NCBI GenBank assembly: GCA_905250115.1
Contig: CAJNOI010000069.1
Span: 124,001 to 188,000, forward strand
From: Adineta steineri
Taxonomy: Eukaryota > Rotifera > Eurotatoria > Adinetida > Adinetidae
Length of the DNA: 64,000 bases
Direction of reading: 5' to 3'
In this document: piece by piece, positions 49,660 through 59,788 of the stretch
How positions within the stretch are numbered: position 1 is the stretch's first letter
Layout: each line of letters begins with the position of its first letter
Made by a program: the position numbers and the translations under genes
Notes under the pieces: generated by a model
Told to the model about the DNA's origin: nothing
The model's input: the letters and a program-made list of their open reading frames with translations, nothing else
Database searches by the model: none

Positions 49660-51240
49660 TTAAATTGAAGATTCATGTTAAATATTGATGTATTTTGTGG
49701 AGCATTAAAATGTCTATTAGGAATACTTGAACTTGTTTTTTTAAACATCATGAAATAATAAATGTTGAATTTGATAATAAATTAAAATTTATTTCAATTA
49801 ATTGAATTATTAAATAAAGAAATTTAGGATTTTCATCTTGAGTTATATAATTATTGTAAAAGTCAATTTGAGAATGATAAAGTTCTTAACCAATTTGTTG
49901 TCTTTAAAAATTAAACCGAATTTTTCATAAATACTTGTATCTTCTTGTAAATCTTATTTTTTGAGAAATATATTATGATGATTTTATATGTTTAGTTTCA
50001 ATTTGTTCTTCTTCTTGTTGAGTATTATCAATTTTTAGAATTTGATAAAAAAAAATTTCATTAATAAAATGCATAATTATTCATTCCACTGGAATCATTT
50101 TGTGAATTTAAAGGACAATTAATTAATGTTACAAAGGATAAATATTCTAATAAAATGATTTTATTAATTAATTCATTTTTATCATTTTAAATAAAATGAC
50201 TCGCTCAATAGTTATCAAATGTAATTCGATGTTGTTTAATAGACGAAGAGTTTCTGTTATCACTTGAATCTGTATTCATTTGTAATTTTCTTAAATCCAT
50301 TAAAATAATTTTATTTGAATATGAATTCATTAGAGTAAGTATTTGTGGAGCATTTAATGTAAAATCCATTTTACATTCAATTGAATGTTCATTATATTTT
50401 TGTAAAATTGAGGAAAGAAAGCTTGGTTCATCACAAGATGTATCTTTATCTTTTTGTTGTTGTTGATTTGCTTGAAACGAATTAATTAATGATGATAATA
50501 TAAGTTGAAGATATTTATAAAGAAAAAAAAAATTTGATTTTTGAATTTGATTTTTAATAAATAAATATTGTTCTACAGTTTTCTTTTCATAAATGAATGA
50601 AGATAAATCAAATGTAATTAAATCATTTCGTTTATTTTCTTCTAAAATAATATATTCATAACGAGATTTTATCTAAAGATGAATAACATCTTGAGGATAT
50701 GTGGGTGAGTAGGATAGATATAACATATCCTTCTATTGAACCATTTGATTCAATATCATAAGTTTTTATATTTACTGATGTTTCAATTCAAATAAAATAT
50801 GTAAAAATTCTTCTATATAGTATCCTAAATCTAATAATGCACATAACAAAATAATATCAATCTAAAATAAATGGATCAGTTTTAATTTCAATTTGTTTTT
50901 CAATATTTTGCTTTTCATCTTGAAGAATCTTTTGAACAGATACCATTTTTTCAATTGTTTTGTATTGTTCTTTTGTATTTGTTAAATATTTTTTATCTTT
51001 TGATTTTAATTTCTAATAGTTTTAAAAAATAATATAGAATAAAACTAAAGTAAAAAAAGAACAAACTTGATCTTGTTTTTGATCAAATGTTTGTGGATAT
51101 AAAATTTTTTTCATTAATTGTAATAAACTAAATAAATGTGTATCAAACATTCGACATTTAATCGGTGAAATATTTCCATTTGCTTTCCTACTCAAAATAA
51201 ATAATAAATAATCATCTCTCATTTTCTTTTTCGTACTAGA
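49660..51240 (-). pseudogene. remnant of a VPS13-family lipid-transfer protein gene
   Basis: Minus-strand coding-like pieces: MRDDYLLFILSRKANGNISP with DTHLFSLLQLMKKILYPQTF (51222-51065), QYKTIEKMVSVQKILQDEKQ and IKTDPFILDIILLCALLDLG (about 50960-50830), YEYIILEENKRNDLITFDLS (about 50660), SIECKMDFTLNAPQILTLMN with SYSNKIILMDLRKLQM (about 50395-50280), and QIDFYNNYITQDENPKFLYL (about 49870-49810). The APxIL...DL pattern and the order suggest the N-terminal half of a VPS13-like protein. Frames shift and stops occur (for example after ITFDNY), so it is dead. A 333-bp MITE lies just downstream. Confidence 0.4.
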
Positions 51241-51409
51241 TACAAGAATTTCATAATACTCCGAAGAATCTTGATCTATGCTTCATTTCATAAACATTTA
51301 TAGAAAAAAAGCTTCTTAGTTACTTTGAATATTAATATCTTACCTCTAAGTATTAAACAGGATAAATGTCTGTTATTTTACTTTTTTCTCAAACTTAAAT
51401 ACGAGACTC

Positions 51410-51868
51410 CAGTTGTATTATATCATTAATGTAAGACGTAATAATCCTGTCGTAGTATATAGTAAATGGATATATCGTTCAATGCATTCACCGTTTGCGC
51501 AATCACATACCTGGATCACCATACGCTTTTACTTTACCTTAAAATATGAAAAAGGTAAATGCATATTGACTTATTGCTTCACTGATTTTAAACACAATAG
51601 CGCTATCGTATTATACGGTATATAGATATATCGGTCAATGCATTCACCATTTTAATAATCACATACCTTGTTCACGATACACTTTTATTTTACCTTAAAA
51701 TATGAAAAAGGTAAATGCATGTTGTCTTACTGCTTCACTGATTTTAAACACTAACGCTATCGTATTATACAGAAAATGGATATAACTTTCAATACATTCA
51801 CCATTTTAATAATCACATACCTTAGAATACGAAAAAAGTAAATGCATATTGTCTTATTCTTTCACCAA
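51410..51868. repeat. satellite of about 155-bp units, three copies
   Basis: AATGCATTCACC marks each unit at 51481, 51637 and (as AATACATTCACC) 51791, spacing 156 and 154. Each unit contains TATTATAC.GTAAATGGATAT, a CACATACC motif, TTTTACCTTAAAATATGAAA and AGGTAAATGCATATTG. A fourth, more diverged unit lies at 52936-53075 beyond a LINE remnant. Confidence 0.8.
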
Positions 51869-52935
51869 ATTTTTTTTAAATATTTATTTTTATTGTCTTT
51901 ATCTACTGAAATTGACAAAATAAAATCAAAAGAAGAAATAATAACAATAAGAAGAGATACAAAAGAAAGAATAGTGAGATGATAGATGAACATAAATTAC
52001 ATTGATTAGTGACATCTTATACAGTTTAGCATGTAGAAGAGGATAGAGAGAATACAATCAGTTGATAATGGTGTACAGAAAAGAGAGAAGGAGAAGAAAA
52101 AAAATTTATCGATATATTAATATTTATTGAAATGATATAGTGCTTAGCACATCATTTATGGAAGTCGGAATGTATCCTGAAGGTTTTGTTAAAAGATATC
52201 TATATATGAATGAACATAAGGAAAAAGAATTATATTTAAAGTACCCATATTGTTGATAGTAGTTATTTATAAATTCTATTAGATCAATTTTCGAGTGTTT
52301 TGCTCTTATCGGTAGTCGATTGAGAAATTTACTATTCTTACGCATACTCATGCTATAACACTATGTCTTTTGGGATGTTTTTGAAGCAAGATAAGCGTTA
52401 AAAGATAGTTGATATCGGTAAGCTTCTGCAGAATGACTGAGATGTTTATGAATTTATACCAATATTTATATATATAGTCATTGAGTGTAAGTTCTTTAGT
52501 AAGCGTGTATATCGTTAAATCATTCCATAGGTTTAAATTATAAGTTAGACGAAGTCCGGTACAGTATGTGAGTTCGATTAGTCTCTGTTGAATTTCAGTA
52601 TAAAAAAACCAATACGAAAATAGTCCAATTATGTGTAATAGAGCATATGCAAAAATACTTTCTTTTTTAACTTAATGAGAGAGATTGATATTTTTTAAAT
52701 AGAATGCGAAGAGAATGATATCTTTTTCTAAGTTTCTCTAATCGATTTTCAATATAAACTCCCCAGCCAAGTTTTGTAGTTATTTCGACTACCAAATATT
52801 TGAAGCGTTTAACAAAATCTATTTTACAACTTTTATATTCGATTTTACGATACAACGGAGTAATAATGTCATGTACTAGTAGCGCTTTTGTTTTATTGAT
52901 GTTGGTTGAAAGTAAGCTGTCGTTTCAAATCACTA
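51869..52935 (-). mobile_element. second LINE remnant, inserted in the satellite
   Basis: On the minus strand, KTKALLVHDIITPLYRKIEY, then CKIDFVKRFKYLVVEITTKL and GWGVYIENRLEKLRKRYHSL (52890-52680) are typical of the region after the RT of non-LTR elements; FKYLVVEI parallels FKYLGYTW of the element near 25.5 kb. Downstream the frame decays (KYWYKFINISVI..., then 52351-52124) to an A-rich tail near 51880. It is heavily 5' truncated and interrupts an array of 155-bp repeats. Confidence 0.6.
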
Positions 52936-53075
52936 GTTTTAGATGCAATAACCCTGTCATATTATAAAGTAAATGGATTTACTTTTCAATGCGTTCACTA
53001 TTTTAGCATTAACATGCATTGATTACAATACGGTTTTATTTTACCTTAACATACGAAAGAGATAAATACATATTT
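52936..53075. repeat. fourth, diverged satellite unit
   Basis: GATGCAATAACCCTGTCATA, TAAAGTAAATGGATTTACTT, AATGCGTTCACT (52988) and TTTTACCTTAACATACGAAA match the units at 51410-51868, showing one array split by the LINE remnant. Confidence 0.7.
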
Positions 53076-55530
53076 TTTTCTTGCATAATAGATATATTTT
53101 GAAAGTTTTTACATTCTTTAGGAGTTTTGAAAATTTTCAGATTATTTCAGTATTTTGAAAGATTTTAGATTTTTCGAGTTTTTGGAAGTTTTTAAATTTA
53201 TTTGACTATTTTGGAAGTTTTGGAATTTCCTAAAACTCGTATAAGGCTTAATACGAATAGAACTTCAGTAGCACTTCGAAAAACTACTAGAAATATCGTT
53301 ACATATAATGTGGACTGCACAAAGCTTGTAACGACGTTTAGGCTAATCTGGAGTTGACGCAACGTGAAGCCACCTATCTGGACCATATTTTTAGATATTT
53401 GGATATATATCTGATTACGTCGACGTTCATATTATGCTTAGAAACAAACTTTTACTGTTGTTCAACAAGTAATTGGGTTAAAAATCATGAAAATTCTAGT
53501 TTTTTCAAATCGAAAAATCAGCTGTAATCGAAACGAACTAATAATCTATATGAAAGACTTGAAAAGAATTCAATTTTTGTTTTCTTTTTAATATACGAAT
53601 CAATTTAATTCGTCAACTTAGAAGAATTGATGAAGTTTGAAATGTTTATTTGATTTAACTTCGTTATGAATTCATATGGATCATTTTTATTACCATTTTT
53701 TTTCTTTATTTCTGGCTATGTTCTTAAGTCAATTCATGGGTTTCATACAAAATTATCTTATTGTATATATAAAATAAATGAATTAATATCACTACATGTT
53801 CTCTATCAATTTTTATATACAAACATTTGTTATATATTGAAAACATATTTATCGATTAATTTATTAACAATTTATTGGAACATAGATTTCTTAGACTATT
53901 TAATCTTTCAACTTCTAAAACCATTCTTTAGGGGTACTTTCAATATTTTCAATGCTATAGTTGGTTTGTATCGGATTTATAGATGAAACTTATTATTTTT
54001 CAACTTATCTACATTAATGAACAGAATGATAAAATGATTGATTTTATATATTTAATCTGTTTTTTATTGATTACATCAATTCATTCCAAGAATCAATCAG
54101 TATTGTCAGAAACTCTTCTCTTCAACAAAATACATTTAAGCTTATTTTCATTCGAATATCATGTGGTTTGTTATTTTTTTTTGAGGAATGATCTATTATG
54201 TACATATTGAAAAATATCAACAGTTACTATTTACAAGAAGAAACTTTTGTTTAGCTTTTATTACTTATATATTTTTGGTTGATCAGTATTATAAATATAG
54301 TATTGAATATTTATATTATAATACTGAATTTAAATGTACATCATTTTTGATACCTATTTTACAATCGATTGTTGATATTTATTGCAAAATGTGTCTCAAA
54401 ATGTATTGATGATAATGGTATTTTACTTATAATTAGTAATGAAATATATCCTATTATGTGTTAACATATGTGTATATATTTTATTCCAAAATATTATAAT
54501 AATTGTAGTGTTTGATGATGAATATTTTGAAGTTTTGAAAGTCAATGCAAGTCCATCGATATAGCTCAGAAATGAACTGAACTCTTTTCATTAGTTTGAG
54601 TACACCAATGCCAACCTTTCAGTTATTTATATTCGTCAATTATTACAAAAAAAGACTAAAGTAACTTCAAATGAATTGAAGCTTTAAACTTACATGTCTT
54701 GCTCATCTTTTGTACATTAGAATAGAAAATATGTAATATGAATAGTTTTTTATAATCACAACTTATTTTCAGTATTATTTAACTAGAAGAAAATTATTTG
54801 TACTCACTTATTTTTGTGTTGTATGGTCTTCGCATTGTACTTTTTTTTGTTAATCTTCTATTTTTCATTTATTCTATTCTTTTCATTAATTCAATTCTTA
54901 TCTTAATAAAATCATAGTCAAATTTAACAGACTGATTGTTTTTTTATTTATAACACTTAAACTTTTCGTTAAAGAGTTAGTTGAAATCATTATTGTTCGC
55001 TATATTTATAACTTTTGTTTACTTTTAATCTAAGAAACTGTAGGCCTTTTTCACAAAGGTGATACTTTGTGAACTAGTAGTCACTTCGAGACTAACTGAA
55101 AAATAAAATTATCCATGTACGTCAAATACTTTACACCATAAAATCAATATTTATGAAATCAATTTGAACCATTATATTTTCATGTGTACTCATGTGAGAT
55201 ATTAGTATATGACTGTTCACGTATTGTTTTAGAATAGTTTAACAAATATATCTGAATATTTTTGAATTGTTGTTATATCACCATTCTGGTATTATTAAGA
55301 TATTCAGGAATGTGTCACCTACAGTTCGATGACGTTTCTTCAGTGTCTACAACTGTTCAGATAAAAGAACGAAAATAAGCAATTTAAATTAGATTTCGTG
55401 TTTTAATTTTGAATAGAGCATATATATATATATATGAAGCTGCTGATCAAATATTACCAGTATCAGACTGTTACTAATCTCACAAAGGTATAAACCATAA
55501 TAATAGTAAAATACAGATTTATACTTTATT
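53076..55530. other. AT-rich DNA without a recognisable gene
   Basis: Begins with repetitive TTTTGAAAGTTTTT-like sequence (53095-53225). Three successive + strand frames between 53666 and 54409 give hydrophobic, Phe/Tyr/Ile-rich peptides that match base composition rather than a protein family; I do not call them. Nothing else seen. Confidence 0.4.
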
Positions 55531-55582
55531 GTGTGGGTGTGAGTATGGATTGAGACAAAAGACATCCTTACCCACACCCTCA
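55531..55582. repeat. GTGTGGGTGTGAG...TACCCACACCCTCA hairpin
   Basis: GTGTGGGTGTGAGTATGG (from 55531) opposes CATCCTTACCCACACCCTCA (to 55582) over about 14 bases. Same TGTGGG-type sequence and inward-facing arrangement as at 33977-34053. Confidence 0.65.
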
Positions 55583-55769
55583 GATAATCATTGATTTATT
55601 TTTGAAAGTTTCCTGTGTAATAAATTATCTTCAAGTATAATTCGCATCAATGTCTCCTTAGTCTCTCTTGTCCTTATAGCTCATTTATAAAGTTCGGAAC
55701 ATAGTAGTTACTACTATATAAAAGAAACAAGATCTTTCAATACACTTTTAAAAATACTAGATAGCACAC

Positions 55770-56046
55770 GAGTCGAAGCACGATTTCGAAATAACGATTT
55801 TAGTAGAAATTTATATTATCGAAATCAATAATTCAAACTATCATGCGTTGAAAGAACACTGATAATTCATTTTTTAATTACCTAGATGATTCATTATCTT
55901 TTTATCAGCTGCAGTTTCAGCTGTAAGACAGTTGTTAGAGAAAAGTAACGCCTAACTTTTGCTTTTGCTTTTCGTTTTAATTATCTCGAAATTTAAATTT
56001 AAAAACTCGCGAACGACTAAATAAATGCTTTTCTTCATATCGCATT
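55770..56046. mobile_element. decayed relative of the MITE at 13358-13782
   Basis: Interior blocks GATTTCGAAATAACGATTTT, ATCAGCTGCAGTTTCAGCTG, GACAGTTGTTAGAGAAAAGT and CTAACTTTTGCTTTTGCTTT match the 13.4-kb element in the same order. The left terminal repeat is lost and the right one is degenerate (TTCATATCGCATT). It ends about 40 bp before the duplicated N6AMT1 upstream region. Confidence 0.75.
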
Positions 56047-56084
56047 TAATATGCTCATAAGTATCAAGTATTCCTGTTAACAAT

Positions 56085-56442
56085 ATGATACAATTTTATA
56101 ATCAATTGATTGACTATAATACAGTACAAGTATATAAAGTAAAAAAATACGATCTAATTTTACATTAATATATTTTCAATAGCAGAAAATAAAAGAAAAT
56201 CTTTTATTACAGATGGCGCTGAATTGTGTTGACATAAAATTTAACTTTATAAAATAACAAAAAGATTTTTCTATAATTTTAGTTCAAAACTAAAAATTAT
56301 GATTTTATACATAAAATTCAAGTCATTTCATGTATTATTCGTTCATTCAAATTAATGTATGAGTCATCATCATCTATGTTAGATCATAAAGCTGCCGTCT
56401 GTTAGTTATAGTCAATCGTTTTGAATAAAATCGAACAAGGAA
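56085..56442 (+). promoter_or_regulatory. upstream region of the N6AMT1 operon (duplicated at 26391-26738)
   Basis: About 355 bp nearly identical to the flank of N6AMT1 copy 2, including AAAGTAAAAAAATACGATCT and GATCATAAAGCTGCCGTCTG just before the ATG. As the only intact upstream sequence of the operon's first gene it should contain the promoter; no individual element can be identified. Confidence 0.5.
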
Positions 56443-57093
56443 ATGTTTCCAACACCTGATTTATCTCATTTTACACGAAATGATTATAATGAAATTTATG
56501 AACCAGATGCTGATTCATTTCTACTACTTGATGCACTTGAATTAAAATTAAATAAAATTCTTGAACAAAAACCTTTTATTATTCTTGAATTTGGTTGTGG
56601 TTCAGGTTTAGCAACAACATTTATTGCAAAACATTTTTGTCCGACATCATGTCTTTTTTTTGCTATTGATATGAATCCATATGCATGTTATTCAACTCGA
56701 AGAACATTTCATCAAAATAATGTTCATAATAAACATTGTTTAAATATAATACAATGTAATCTAGGTGATCCTTTAATTGATCGTTTATCATCAAAAATTG
56801 ATTTAATACTTTTTAATCCACCTTATGTTCCAACTGAAACATCAGATGTTAAAGAAGTTATTGAAAGAACATATGCAGGTGGAAAACAAGGTATTGAAGT
56901 TATAGAAAAAGCTATTGAACAAGCAAGTCGTTTATTATCATCTAAAGGTTTATTTTATATGGTTGCATTAGAAGAAAATAATTTTGATACATTAAAAGAA
57001 TTAGGTAATCAAGTTGGATTAAATATTGAAATTGTACTTAAACGACGTACATGTATCGAACGATTATTTGTTGTTGAATTTCAAAGAAATTAA
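56443..57093 (+). CDS. N6AMT1: N6AMT1 / HEMK2-type methyltransferase
   Basis: Single-exon gene of 216 residues (human 214). Class I SAM methyltransferase that, with TRMT112, methylates the glutamine of the GGQ motif in release factor eRF1; in vertebrates also described as a histone lysine methyltransferase. Visible: an N-terminal YEPDADSFLLLDALE, SAM motif I ILEFGCGSGLATTFI, acidic motif II FAIDMNPYA, and the catalytic FNPPYVPT box, followed by RTYAGGKQGIEVIEKAI. Intact, and the only full copy of three in the window. It heads a likely operon: SUB1 starts 98 bases after its stop. Confidence 0.95.
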   Translation: MFPTPDLSHFTRNDYNEIYEPDADSFLLLDALELKLNKILEQKPFIILEFGCGSGLATTFIAKHFCPTSCLFFAIDMNPYACYSTRRTFHQNNVHNKHCLNIIQCNLGDPLIDRLSSKIDLILFNPPYVPTETSDVKEVIERTYAGGKQGIEVIEKAIEQASRLLSSKGLFYMVALEENNFDTLKELGNQVGLNIEIVLKRRTCIERLFVVEFQRN

Positions 57094-57191
57094 TTTCTTT
57101 ACTCGCTTTTGTTTCCGTCTACCGTATGAATATCTCATGTCTGTTTTGAATTTTAGATTTAAATTTATTGAACAGAAGGAAATAAACGAAA
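57094..57191 (+). promoter_or_regulatory. intercistronic spacer with trans-splice-like acceptor (N6AMT1-SUB1)
   Basis: 98 bases between stop and ATG. CTGTTTTGAATTTTAG ending at 57156 looks like an acceptor, but no non-coding first exon is evident for SUB1. Fits spliced-leader processing of a polycistronic RNA. Confidence 0.5.
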
Positions 57192-57763
57192 ATGTCAAAA
57201 TCAAAAGAATTACATGATGATTCAGATTCGGAAGAAACAAAAACTTTAAAAAAAATTAATTCAACTAGTGATGAAGAATCATCTAAAACATCAGTATCGA
57301 AAAAATTAAAATCTAAAAATTCTGAAGATCAAAATGATGTAAGTCATTCTTAGTTAGATATCATGAAAATTTTTATTTATATGAATAGCCACCTGCTAAA
57401 CGAACAAAGAAAAATGATGAAACAGATGATAGTACAGCACCATCAACTATTGGACCTAATGGTGAACGACTCTTTGAAGTAAATCATTCTTATTATAGAT
57501 TATTTGTATGATTTTATTTTGTATAGATTGGTAAATTACGTTATGTATCAGTTAGTGAATTTCGAGGCAAATCTTATATAAATATTCGTGAATATTATGA
57601 AGCTAATGGTGTACTCAAACCTGGTAAAAAAGGTATGAACTATTTTTATTTTAACAGATATTATTTATTTTGTATTATAGGTATAAGTTTAGGTGGTGAA
57701 CAATGGGAAAAATTGAAAGAACTTATTAATCAAGTTGATAAAGAATTAAAAAATTCGAAATAG
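57192..57763 (+). CDS. SUB1: transcriptional coactivator PC4
   Basis: Single-stranded-DNA-binding coactivator of RNA polymerase II. Four exons (57192-57338, 57389-57478, 57527-57632, 57681-57763) give 141 residues; human PC4 has 127. The N-terminal half is the usual Ser/Lys/acidic disordered tail ([11 protein letters not shown]). The C-terminal fold is well conserved: [40 protein letters not shown] and [13 protein letters not shown]. Introns are about 48-50 nt. It lies between N6AMT1 and EXOSC9 in the same orientation. Confidence 0.95.
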
Positions 57764-57977
57764 AATAATATGTACATTAGTAAATCTTTAATTTTATGAA
57801 AAAAAGATAGTAAATATTTATTTTTGTGTATTTTCATTGAAACTTGTTATTTATATATATATGTAAAAAGTTCATTTCTTCTATTTTTTCTCTTCTCTTT
57901 ATACATTAAAACATGAGATAATATATAACATTTATTTTATAATAAAGAAAGAAATTGAGAGATATTTCTTTCTTTAG
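57764..57977 (+). promoter_or_regulatory. intercistronic region with poly(A) signal and acceptor abutting the next ATG
   Basis: AATAAA at 57941-57946 is followed by TTTCTTTCTTTAG whose AG (57976-57977) touches the EXOSC9 start codon. A poly(A) signal some 30 bases before an acceptor is the usual layout of an intercistronic trans-splice site. Confidence 0.55.
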
Positions 57978-59551
57978 ATGAAAGAATTAATTTGTTCAAC
58001 AATTGAACGAAATGTTGTATTAAAATGTATACGTGATCGGAAAGTAAGTTAAGATAGAAATAAAGAGTATAGATTTGAATGTTTTTTTTTATTTGTCAGC
58101 GTTTGGATTGCCGAACGATTGATGAAACTCGTCCGGTTAATATCGACTTTCGTTCACATCCTGGTTATGTTTCTGTTACTCTCGGTCAAACGCAGTAAGT
58201 TGATTACAATGAAATTAAGTTTTTTTATATTAAAAATTATTTAGTGTTATTGCACAAGCATCATGTCGTATAACAAAACCAAAAGAATCTCGTGCATCTG
58301 AAGGACATGTTCGCGTTCATCTTGATATGTCAAAAATTCCGTTAATTAATTTAGAAAATTGGAAGTTAGTTAAAGAATTTTTATTATTTAATAATGACAT
58401 TGAATTTCTATTTAAAGACATCAAGAATTTGTACAAGAATTAAATGGTATTCTTGAACAAAATATTCGTCATTCAAATTGTATTGATCTTGAATCATTAT
58501 GTATTAATGCTGGAGAATTAGTAAGAAATTTTTTATTATTATGATAAATCATATTTTCTTCTTCTTCTTCTGTAGGTATGGTCAATTAAAATTGATCTTA
58601 TTGTTTTAAATAATTGTGGTAATATTTTGGATTGTGCTAATATAGCAACACTTTGTTCATTATACCATTATCGATTACCAGAAGTTTCTGTACATGGATC
58701 GGATATTCGAGTGGTTTGTTTTCATTGAAATATATATTAATTTAATTTAAAAAAAAGAATTTTTTTATAATTGAATAGTATTCATCAATTGAACGTAGAC
58801 CTCATCCGTTACGTATTCTTCATTTTCCGATTAATGTTCTTTTTGCTTTCTTTATTGATGGGTAAGAGAATTTAATTTCATATATTATTTATATGTTTAT
58901 ATATGCTAGTCGATATACATTAATTGATCCGCATTCCGATGAAGAACGTCTTATGGATGGTTTTGTTTCAATTTCAATGAATCAACATAAAGAAATCTGT
59001 GGAATTCATATGGGTGGAAAATTAGGTTTAAAACGAGAACAAATTGATATATGTAAAAAACTTGCATTTAATAAAGTACTTGAATTAACTGATCGTATTC
59101 GACAAGTAGTTTTGGATTATTATAAGTAATATTAAGAAATCCTATTTATGACTAATTTATTTGTTATATTTCTATAGAAAACTTGAACCAATTACACATT
59201 CTCAACCATCAATTGTACGTATTGATAATGATGATGATGATGATAGTAATGATCATAATATTAGTACAACTGAAAATGAAGATATTGTTTTAATAAAACC
59301 TGAAATATCACCATCATTAATTGAAAGCAATGTATCAGTAAGTAATCATCAAAAAAAATAAATGATCTTATTTACTAGAATTATACTTTACAGCTTTTAC
59401 AAATGCCGAATCTTAATCGTTTATCATTAACTGAAGATGATCCATCAGGTACAATTGGTAATTTAGCAAGTGAACCAGAGAATGGTAATTTCTTATTTTT
59501 ATATAATTATTTTTTTAAATTATTCTTATTATTATTTTAGACGAGGAATAA
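57978..59551 (+). CDS. EXOSC9: exosome complex subunit RRP45
   Basis: Non-catalytic RNase PH-like ring subunit of the RNA exosome. Ten exons join in frame to 359 residues. The animal RRP45 order is present: KRLDCRTIDETRPVNIDFRS, VSVTLGQTHVIAQASCRI, RASEGHVRVHLDMSKIPLIN, CIDLESLCINAGELVWSIKI, ALSLYHYRLPEVSV-like CSLYHYRLPEVSVHG, LIDPHSDEERLMDG and SMNQHKEICGIHMGGKLGLK. The tail is acidic and shorter than the human 439-residue protein. Start codon chosen because the acceptor lies directly in front of it and the N-terminus MKELICSTIERN matches the family's MKE...NCER. Last exon is only 11 nt. Confidence 0.93.
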
Positions 59552-59788
59552 GATAATCAATAAATTTATCAAATCTTTAATATTTTTTCAAAAATGTGAT
59601 ACGTTCTTTATTTATCAGCTTTTACCGTTTCTTTTTCCTTGTAATATACAGTTTACATGTATGCTTGTTATCTATAAAAAAAAAGAATAACAACAAAGAT
59701 CGAGATATACTTATCTTATTATTATAAATAAAATGTGTGCACAGACAGCTCTAGATAGTTAAAGGGACTTAAGTATTTTTTTGCAATA
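59552..59788. other. short intergenic spacer
   Basis: 236 bases with T-rich 3' flank of EXOSC9 and no clear acceptor before the next ATG, so the glycosidase gene probably has its own promoter. Confidence 0.4.

Noticed and set aside
53666..54409. Three consecutive + strand frames encoding hydrophobic peptides, resembling a receptor fragment
   Set aside because: Residue content (Phe, Tyr, Ile, Leu, Lys) follows the AT-rich composition and no transmembrane-receptor motif or splice signals link the frames.
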